This document shows, in pieces, positions 54,561-62,250 of a stretch of 64,000 nucleotides of DNA. Position numbers and translations under genes: made by a program. The notes under the pieces are model-generated. The model did no database searches. It worked only from the letters and a program-made list of their open reading frames with translations, and was not told the origin of the DNA. The first letter of the stretch is position 1. Each line of letters begins with the position of its first letter. The DNA comes from Streptococcus constellatus subsp. constellatus (GTDB taxonomy: Bacteria > Bacillota > Bacilli > Lactobacillales > Streptococcaceae), in NCBI RefSeq assembly GCF_023167545.1, contig NZ_AP014647.1, positions 124,001-188,000 of the forward strand, given 5' to 3'.

Positions 54561-55789
54561 AATTGAATATTTTTCTTTCAAATCGAAACTTTAGGCAACT
54601 TTCAATAAATGAATGGATTTCTACATTTGGTGATACAGTTTTTTACTTAGCGTTTATCAATTATGTATCTTCTTATGCTTTTGCACCTCTTGCGATTCTT
54701 ATGATTACAACATCTGAAACATTGCCGCAAATTATGCAGATATTCACAGGAGTTGTAGCGGATTTTCAAAAGAATCGGATTGGAAAGTACTCTGTTTTGA
54801 TGTTTGTTAAGTTTGTCCTGTACGCAACTGTAGCATTGATACTGGTCGGGACAAAATTTTCACTTGTTTCTGTTTTTCTTATTTGCCTCATCAATTTTGT
54901 ATCGGATACGATTGGTTATTTTTCAAGTGCTATGATAACGCCTATTTATGTAAAAATTATTAACAATGATATGACATCTGCGTTAGGTTTTAAGCAAGCG
55001 ACAGCAAATTTAGTTCGTGTCTTTGGTAATCTAAGCGGAGGCGCTTTGATTGGTTTTATCAATATTGGGATGTTTGCTGGGATGAACGCCTTAACTTTTT
55101 TATTTGCGTTTTTTGGTATCTTATTGATTAGAACAAATCTTGTTCGTTTTGAAGAACAGATTGAAATTACGCAGGCTTTAGATAGCAAAAATTTTTGGAA
55201 ACATTTGCTGGATTCTTTAAAGATTTTAGGAAGCCTTGGAAATATTATTAAACTGATTGGGATTTTATCCATCAATCAAGCTGTCATAAATGTAACGATT
55301 CCTGTGACGACGCTTTTGTTAATAAAGTATCCTTTCGCTGGTTTAGAAACTGGTCAATCCATAGCTATCTTAACAACAGTTGAATTGATTGGTATAGTGT
55401 GCGGTAATTTCCTAAGTGGCAATGTGATGAAAAAAATGTCAACAAAAACAAGTGTTTATCTTAGCCAAGTGATGGAATTCGTGATTTTAGTCGGATTTTT
55501 GAACAATAATTTTCTAGTTGTCTTACTTGCTGCTTTTTTCAATACATTTTCAATTGGAATACTAAGCCCTCGTCTTCAACAATCTGTTTTTAGATTAGTA
55601 CCGGAGCAATCAATGGGTGCTGTACAGTCTGGGATTAGTATGCTCAGTATTGTTTTACCAGGAATTTTATCTATAGTACTTGTTGGGATAGCAAGTAGTC
55701 TGGGGATAGTATATGTTGCTGTATCATTAGGAGTTCTATTATTTTTAGGAATGTTTTTAGTTTATTCAATAAAGAATATTGCTGAATAG
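54557..55789 (+). CDS. MFS transporter in the Rgg/SHP locus
   Basis: A 410-residue major facilitator protein with about 12 membrane helices, of the type often labelled macrolide-efflux-like (MefA/enterobactin exporter-like). It starts NIFLSNRNFRQLSINEWISTFGD and has the cytoplasmic loop VVADFQKNRIGKYSV (about residues 67-81). ATG 54557 directly follows GGAGGA, too close; the in-frame TTG at 54563 has ideal 7-nt spacing and may be the real start. It follows the small ORF behind the motif-bearing promoter. The cargo is unknown; peptide or toxin export is plausible from context. Confidence 0.8.
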   Translation: MKLNIFLSNRNFRQLSINEWISTFGDTVFYLAFINYVSSYAFAPLAILMITTSETLPQIMQIFTGVVADFQKNRIGKYSVLMFVKFVLYATVALILVGTKFSLVSVFLICLINFVSDTIGYFSSAMITPIYVKIINNDMTSALGFKQATANLVRVFGNLSGGALIGFINIGMFAGMNALTFLFAFFGILLIRTNLVRFEEQIEITQALDSKNFWKHLLDSLKILGSLGNIIKLIGILSINQAVINVTIPVTTLLLIKYPFAGLETGQSIAILTTVELIGIVCGNFLSGNVMKKMSTKTSVYLSQVMEFVILVGFLNNNFLVVLLAAFFNTFSIGILSPRLQQSVFRLVPEQSMGAVQSGISMLSIVLPGILSIVLVGIASSLGIVYVAVSLGVLLFLGMFLVYSIKNIAE

Positions 55790-55965
55790 AAATTAAAGTG
55801 AGGCATCATTTAGACAATCTGTGACTTTCATCTATCAAATAAACATTCTGCTTTGGAAATGATTTGCAATCAATTACTAAAGTAGAATTTTTTTGGTAAA
55901 AATACCATTCAGGATTTTGATGAATTTTTTTGATGGAGATTTGATAGAATAAAGGAGATACAAAA

Positions 55966-56170
55966 TTAAATACAACCTTTCAATTGTTAGAAGAACAGGA
56001 TTTAGCACAAATAACGGGCGGAAATCTAGCAAAAATCACTCCTGGCGGTGGTCCGGGTGCCCCTTATGGAACCTCCCGGCATCTATATGGGATGGGGAAA
56101 TTCTGGTGGTAACGGTGCTTGGGGCTGGGTTGGTCAGCTAGCACCTGCTTTTTCAAAGAAAAGACCATAA
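55966..56170 (+). pseudogene. Decayed double-glycine bacteriocin precursor
   Basis: Reading from 55966 gives a classic double-glycine leader, NTTFQLLEEQDLAQITGG, followed by NLAKITPGGGPGAP. The frame then shifts near 56062-56066 and continues MEPPGIYMGWGNSGG, then NGAWGWVGQLAPAFSKKRP, ending at TAA 56168-56170. AAAGGAGA lies 8 bp before position 55966, but the codon there is TTA instead of ATG. So both the start and the frame are broken. Repaired, the core peptide would be about 48 residues, rich in Gly and Trp, like class IIb or blp-type bacteriocins. Its putative immunity gene follows 34 bp later. Confidence 0.8.
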
Positions 56171-56204
56171 TGTGATGTTATAAAAGATAGAGGGAGGATG
56201 CTCT

Positions 56205-56876
56205 ATGTGGAAGAAGACAATAGGATATTATGTATGCATAGGCTGTATTTGCCTATCTTATTATTCTGGTTTAGGGCTTCTGTTTCATTTAGACTTCGTT
56301 AGAAGTTTATCAGATGCTTGGTATTATTTTTGGCTAGCAATTGCTACAGCTTGCCATGTGGCTTTATTGACTTTTGTCATTTATAAACATAAAGAAAAAT
56401 TGATTATCGTTAAACCGCAATTCAAATGGTCTTATATAGGTTATAGTGTAGCAGGTTTCGTTATGAATTTGCTGTGGAATGCATTGGCGACACTGATCTT
56501 TCCGCATGGACAAAATCAAAATGCCATCAATGAAGTTTTGCAATCAATAAGAGGTGCTGCTTTATTTTGGGGGATGTGGATTATTCTGGGTATTCTGACC
56601 CCCATTTGGGAAGAATTGATTTATCGAGGCGTTGTCATGACAGCCTTAAAGAGATTTCAAAGGTTCCGTTTGGATTTAGTCGTTTCTGCTAGTCTATTTA
56701 GTATGGGTCATATTGTGCAGTTTGGCTGGTCAACGACAGATTTTATCTTATATTTTGTTCCCGGGCTCATTTTAGGTTGGGTCTTTAGGAAAACAAATAG
56801 GATCTACTATAGCATGGCAACTCATGTTGCATGGAATAGCTTTCTTGCTCTCTTATATACTCTTTCACAAAGATAG
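56205..56876 (+). CDS. CPBP (Abi/CAAX-like) intramembrane protease, putative bacteriocin immunity protein
   Basis: A 223-residue membrane protein with six or seven helices. The CPBP motifs are complete: E136-E137-L-I-Y-R141 (EExxxR), FSMGH (FxxxH) and HVAWN (HxxxN/B). Members of this family serve as immunity proteins in many streptococcal and lactobacillar bacteriocin loci. It follows a decayed double-glycine peptide gene, which supports that role. AGGGAGGATG precedes the ATG. It stays intact although the peptide is broken, as expected if it still protects against neighbours' bacteriocin. Confidence 0.85.
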   Translation: MWKKTIGYYVCIGCICLSYYSGLGLLFHLDFVRSLSDAWYYFWLAIATACHVALLTFVIYKHKEKLIIVKPQFKWSYIGYSVAGFVMNLLWNALATLIFPHGQNQNAINEVLQSIRGAALFWGMWIILGILTPIWEELIYRGVVMTALKRFQRFRLDLVVSASLFSMGHIVQFGWSTTDFILYFVPGLILGWVFRKTNRIYYSMATHVAWNSFLALLYTLSQR

Positions 56877-56919
56877 TTTCTCCCAGCTATCTTTTTTTGA
56901 TAAATATTTTAAAAATGTG

Positions 56920-56950
56920 TTGACTATGACCTTAGGTCAGGGTGTATAAT
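56920..56950 (+). promoter_or_regulatory. MerR-type promoter of the tipA-like gene
   Basis: TTGACT and TATAAT are 19 bp apart, with the palindrome TGACCTTAGGTCA (56926-56939 region) in the spacer. This is the activator-dependent layout of MerR regulators and indicates autoregulation. Confidence 0.8.
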
Positions 56951-56971
56951 CATCATTGTAAGGAGGAAATC

Positions 56972-57712
56972 ATGTATCAAATCAAAGAAGCTGCGCAGCT
57001 TTCTGGTATTTCTGTTAAAACGTTGCATCACTACGATAAAATTGGACTTTTGATTCCGCAAAAGTCTGAAAACGGGTATCGCGTTTATAGTGAGTCAGAT
57101 TTGGAGCGGTTGCAAATTATTTTATTTTACAAATATCTTGGATTTTCTTTAAAGGAAATAGCAGAGCTGCTAAGTCAGCAAGAGCAGGAATTATTGCCTC
57201 ACTTGAACAAACAATTGCAGTTTTTGCAGCAGGAAAGGAAACATTTAGATACCTTGATTTCTACCTTACAAAAGACAATTCAAGCGCAAAAAGGAGAAAG
57301 AAAAATGACAACACAAGAAAAATTTGTTGGATTTACCTATCAAGATCATCAAAACTATCGCGACCAAGCTGTCGAAAAATATGGGCAAGCTGTTATAGAT
57401 GAAGCGGCAAGCAGACAAGCAGGTCAAGAGGAGCAAGCAACGGAAGCCTTTAATCAAGTATTCCGAAATTTGGCAGAAAATCTACAAGTAGGTTTGAAAG
57501 TAGATGCAGCAGAAAATCAAGTGCAAGCAGCTAATCTTTTACAGGCTATCCGAACTTATGGTTTTGATTGCTCGTTGGAAGTTTTTGCTTCTATCGGAAA
57601 AGGCTATGTGGCAAATCTTGAGTTTAAAGAGAATATTGATAAATTTGGTTCAGGTACAGCTCAGTACGCTGCAGAAGTGATTGCGGCTTATGTTCGAACC
57701 AATGCGGAATAA
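56972..57712 (+). CDS. MerR-family regulator of the TipA type
   Basis: A 246-residue regulator. The N-terminal MerR domain (MYQIKEAAQLSGISVKTLHHYDKIGLL, residues 1-70) and the linking coiled coil (~75-115) are followed by a TipAS-like domain (~120-246). In TipA, that domain binds thiopeptide antibiotics; in related proteins it binds other lipophilic drugs. The promoter upstream has the matching 19-bp spacer. An internal ATG at 57305 after AAAGGAG could produce the TipAS part alone, as in Streptomyces. AAGGAGG precedes ATG 56972. An IS1182 element begins at its stop codon. Confidence 0.88.
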   Translation: MYQIKEAAQLSGISVKTLHHYDKIGLLIPQKSENGYRVYSESDLERLQIILFYKYLGFSLKEIAELLSQQEQELLPHLNKQLQFLQQERKHLDTLISTLQKTIQAQKGERKMTTQEKFVGFTYQDHQNYRDQAVEKYGQAVIDEAASRQAGQEEQATEAFNQVFRNLAENLQVGLKVDAAENQVQAANLLQAIRTYGFDCSLEVFASIGKGYVANLEFKENIDKFGSGTAQYAAEVIAAYVRTNAE

Positions 57713-59434
57713 ATGAGTCTGAGACAAAATAGTTCTCAGTCACAAAAAAGCTAGAGATTCCCAATTATGGAACTCTAGCTTTTTAAGTTTGAGTCGTTCT
57801 CTTATTGTATTTAAGGAGATTATTGGCCATGAGCACTAAACCCATGTCAATTTTCACCTGACGCTTGCCTCTTAGGTTACATCTCTTGTAACCCAAATAA
57901 GCCTTTATCTGCCCAAAGACAGGTTCCACATCAATCTTACGTTGATTGAAAATCTGTCTACCTTCGGGAGATAAAAGCGCTTGGCATTCTTTAGCTTTTA
58001 AGTGTTGATAACGTTCGTTGATATATAGTCCCTTTTGAGGGGCTGATTTAGGTTCATCAGCGTAGTAAACCTTGATTTCCTGTTGAAAGTCCGTCTGTGT
58101 TTTCTGATGTTTGATATGATGAAAACGATAGCACCAGCCATCAGGATGAGTGTAGCTATCCTCCTTGTCATCATAGTACCAATTCGCTAAGTTTCTAGCC
58201 GACTGTTTATACCCTTTCTTCTGTTCCTGATCAAACATGGCATATTTAATCAGGTGGTTCACCTCCTTTTCATCTAAACGAAGGAGGTTCTCTTCACTTT
58301 CATATCCAGCATCTGCGACAACGGTCTTCAAGTCATGCGGATAGGTTTCAAGGAATGGCAGGAGAGTCTTGGTATCTGTCGGATTTGAGAAGACATCATA
58401 ATGAAGAACAAATTGATTTTCAGTAGCGATTTGAAGATTATAACCAGCTTTGAGCTGACCATTCTTCATGTGGTCTTCTTTCATCCGCATAAAAGTGGCA
58501 TCTGTATCTGTTTTGGAAAAGCTGTTACGCCCTTCAAATGTCTCTTGGTAGCCTTCATATTTTTCAGCACGTACTGAAAAATCATCCTTGACTTTACGCA
58601 GGACTTTCTTGAGTTTCCGACGTTGAGTTTTACGTTTATCCTTTCCTTTAACGGGTGTCTCCTCAATGTCTTGGTTCAGTTTTTCCAATTCTTCTTCGAG
58701 GACTTGAGCGAATTCAATCAACTGCTCTGAAGCAATCGGTTCTTCTTCGTCCAGCCTAATGGCCTGATGGATAAGGGGAGTGATTTCTTCTTGAAAATAG
58801 ACCTGTATCTGTTCTTGAAGTTTGACGGAAAACTTGTCTGTGGCCTTTTTCCACACGAAACTATACTTGTTAGCGTTGGCTTCAATCTTAGTCCCGTCAA
58901 TAAACAGACAATCTAAGGTCACTAACTCTTCCATTTTTAAACGAAGATTGAGGTCGATGAAAAGATCACGAATGAGCTCTTCCATTCCTTCAGCGACTCG
59001 AAAACGATTGATGGTGCGATAGCTGACAACCAACTGTCCTGTTAGGTATTGCATAGCCAGATTTTCAATCATCATTTTTTCGATTTTTCGTCCAGAGAAA
59101 ATCCCTTGCGAGTAGGCAAATAGTAGAGCGGCTAAAAGCATTTTAGGGTGATAAGACGGGCGACCAAAGTTATGATAGAACGTGTGGAAGTGACGATCCT
59201 CCAAGGCATTCACCACTTTTTCAATAGTAAAGACGAGATGGTCTTGTGGCAAGAAAGAACTGATTTCTAGTGGTAAAGTTGTTTGATTTGTGTTATAGTG
59301 AATATGCATGGGATAGCCTTTCTAAATGGTTTATTGGGCAATTCTATTTTACCAAGACTATCGCAACCATGCAAAAAGCAACGGCAAATCCGTTGCTTTT
59401 TTTGTAGCAAAGGGACTATTGTCCCAGACTCATT
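57712..59434 (-). mobile_element. IS1182-family insertion sequence
   Basis: About 1.72 kb with one intact transposase gene. Candidate ends are the inverted repeats AATGAGTCTGAGACAAAATAGT (from 57712, shown here in part) and its near-complement ending at 59434, which read outside-in share AATGAGTCTG-GACAA. The left end touches the tipA-like stop codon. No clear target duplication was found. The ends resemble the GGGACAA hairpins elsewhere in the window. A hairpin at 57745-57786 (AAAAAGCTAGAG and complement) lies within the left end. Confidence 0.75.
57783..59309 (-). CDS. IS1182-family transposase
   Basis: A 508-residue DDE transposase. The N-terminal domain (GRPSYHPKMLLAALLFAYSQG, about residues 49-69) and the catalytic LFIDGTKIEANANKYSFVWKK (first Asp near residue 138) are typical, with VVADAGYESEEN (second Asp) and FNQRKIDVEPVFGQIK (Glu) later. 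It is intact from start to stop, so the element may be active. Its stop codon overlaps the hairpin at 57745-57786. Confidence 0.93.
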   Translation of the reverse strand: MHIHYNTNQTTLPLEISSFLPQDHLVFTIEKVVNALEDRHFHTFYHNFGRPSYHPKMLLAALLFAYSQGIFSGRKIEKMMIENLAMQYLTGQLVVSYRTINRFRVAEGMEELIRDLFIDLNLRLKMEELVTLDCLFIDGTKIEANANKYSFVWKKATDKFSVKLQEQIQVYFQEEITPLIHQAIRLDEEEPIASEQLIEFAQVLEEELEKLNQDIEETPVKGKDKRKTQRRKLKKVLRKVKDDFSVRAEKYEGYQETFEGRNSFSKTDTDATFMRMKEDHMKNGQLKAGYNLQIATENQFVLHYDVFSNPTDTKTLLPFLETYPHDLKTVVADAGYESEENLLRLDEKEVNHLIKYAMFDQEQKKGYKQSARNLANWYYDDKEDSYTHPDGWCYRFHHIKHQKTQTDFQQEIKVYYADEPKSAPQKGLYINERYQHLKAKECQALLSPEGRQIFNQRKIDVEPVFGQIKAYLGYKRCNLRGKRQVKIDMGLVLMANNLLKYNKRTTQT

Positions 59435-59439
59435 TTGTT

Positions 59440-59514
59440 CTACTTCAAGTCTATCCAATCTGGAAACTCACCAAGAACAGCGTTGACAAATTCTACATTT
59501 TCGAGTCGATTCAT
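59440..59514 (-). CDS. Tiny ORF next to the IS1182 end, possibly a truncated gene
   Basis: A 24-codon frame on the minus strand with AAAGGAAT placed well before its ATG: MNRLENVEFVNAVLGEFPDW and four more residues. It stops 6 bp before the IS1182 end. It may be the 5' remnant of a gene lost on IS insertion, or a chance ORF. I cannot assign a function. Confidence 0.3.
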   Translation of the reverse strand: MNRLENVEFVNAVLGEFPDWIDLK

Positions 59515-59558
59515 TTTATGATTCCTTTTGTTTGAGCTGAATAGTAAAATATGAGCAA

Positions 59559-60770
<1,212 letters not shown>

Positions 60771-60891
60771 TTAAATTTCATTGTATCATAAATGCAGTGA
60801 AATTCCCTAAAATCCAGAGCAAATTTGACAGTTAAGCCTTGATATGATAAGATTTAGGTATCTATATCTAGAAAAAGTTTCAGAGGAAATT

Positions 60892-61386
60892 ATGGCAATT
60901 GAAAAAACAGTCAGCGAGTTAGCCGAAATTTTAGGAATTAGCCGTCAGGCAATGAACAATCGAGTTAAAACTCTTGCACCCGAAGATACTGACAAAAATG
61001 AAAAAGGGGTCACTGTTGTAACGCGTAGCGGTTTGATAAAACTGGAGGAAATCTACAAAAAGACGATTTTTGAAGATGAACCAGTCAGCGAGGACGTGAA
61101 ACAGCGTGAACTCATGGAAATTTTAGTAGATGAGAAAAATGCTGAAATCGTGCGCTTGTATGATCAGCTAAAAGCAAAAGATGTTCAATTGGCTAAAAAA
61201 GATGAGCAGTTGCGTGTGAAAGATGTTCAAATTGCTGAAAAAGATAAGCAATTAGATCAACAGCAACAACTGACTGCAAAGGCCATGAATGAACGTGAAA
61301 CGTTGCTATTAGAATTAGACGAAGCTAAGGAAAAAGTACAAGCACAAGAACAAAAAGGCTTCTTTGCAAGATTATTTGGAAGATAA
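60892..61386 (+). CDS. rocS: RocS-like chromosome segregation protein
   Basis: A 164-residue protein with an N-terminal helix-turn-helix (EKTVSELAEILGISRQAMNN, residues ~3-22), a central coiled coil with repeated K-D-x-Q-[LI]-A-[EK]-K-D units (about residues 98-128), and a C-terminal amphipathic helix KGFFARLFGR. This is the layout of pneumococcal RocS, which links DNA and ParB to the membrane during chromosome segregation and interacts with the capsule kinase system. ATG 60892 follows CAGAGGAAA; upstream in-frame codons are rejected. Confidence 0.88.
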   Translation: MAIEKTVSELAEILGISRQAMNNRVKTLAPEDTDKNEKGVTVVTRSGLIKLEEIYKKTIFEDEPVSEDVKQRELMEILVDEKNAEIVRLYDQLKAKDVQLAKKDEQLRVKDVQIAEKDKQLDQQQQLTAKAMNERETLLLELDEAKEKVQAQEQKGFFARLFGR

Positions 61387-61425
61387 TGAGAATCTCGGTT
61401 GAAGAAACTGGGATTTTTTTATAGA

Positions 61426-62250
61426 ATGAAAAGTATGGTAAAGGAAGAACTAGCAAACAATATCAATATCCTTGGCTCTTTTTGTGGAAAACGCGATTTG
61501 CCAGAATTAACACAGTTAGCGTTGAAAAAGAAATATCACTTGAAACAAGTTGATGTCATGGTTCTGTTTGGCGGAAGTATTTTGGCTGGTGGAGACGTTT
61601 TGGCGCAGGCTATGTTAGAGGGAGTAGCAAAGACTTATATTATTGTCGGTGGGGTAGGACATACGACGGAGATTCTTCGGCAAGTGGTCGCAAAGGAATA
61701 TCCGAAAATAGGAACCCAAACTTTTTCGGAGGCAGAAATTTTTAATGCTTATTTGAAAGAAAGGTATAATTTAACGGCTGATTACTTGGAATTTCACTCG
61801 ACTAATTGTGGGAACAACATCACTTATTTGTTGGATTTGCTGAAAAGAAAAAAGATTGATTTTCATTCTATCATTCTTAGTCAAGATGCGACAATGCAGG
61901 CGCGTATGGAAGCGGGAATCAGGAACTATCTTTCTCCAGATACATGTATCATCAATTTTGCTACTTATCAGGCTGATGTAACCGTAAAGAATCAGAAGCT
62001 TGAATTTAAACAGTCTATTTACGGTATGTGGGAAATAGAGCATTATATCAGTCTGTTGATGGGAGAAATTCATCGTTTGTCAGATGATGAATCGGGCTAT
62101 GGACCAAGGGGAAGAGGCTATATTTCGCATGTAGAAATTCCTATAGAGGTTAGAACTGCTTTTGAAACATTAAAGAAAAGTTATGGAGATTTGATTCGCA
62201 TAGCAAATCCTCTCTATGCTTCTACTGATGAGATAGATAAAGGAGAATGA
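61426..62250 (+). CDS. DUF218/YdcF-like protein
   Basis: About 274 residues with a DUF218 (YdcF-like) Rossmann-type fold. Recognisable parts are VDVMVLFGGSILAGGDVLAQAMLEG (about residues 40-64), YIIVGGVGHTTEIL and LEFHSTNCGNNITYLL. The soluble E. coli YdcF binds S-adenosylmethionine; DUF218 proteins may act in envelope or vancomycin-related metabolism. The start is uncertain: TTG 61399, ATG 61426 or ATG 61435, none with a good ribosome site; I chose 61426. It overlaps the next gene by 1 bp. Confidence 0.75.
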   Translation: MKSMVKEELANNINILGSFCGKRDLPELTQLALKKKYHLKQVDVMVLFGGSILAGGDVLAQAMLEGVAKTYIIVGGVGHTTEILRQVVAKEYPKIGTQTFSEAEIFNAYLKERYNLTADYLEFHSTNCGNNITYLLDLLKRKKIDFHSIILSQDATMQARMEAGIRNYLSPDTCIINFATYQADVTVKNQKLEFKQSIYGMWEIEHYISLLMGEIHRLSDDESGYGPRGRGYISHVEIPIEVRTAFETLKKSYGDLIRIANPLYASTDEIDKGE

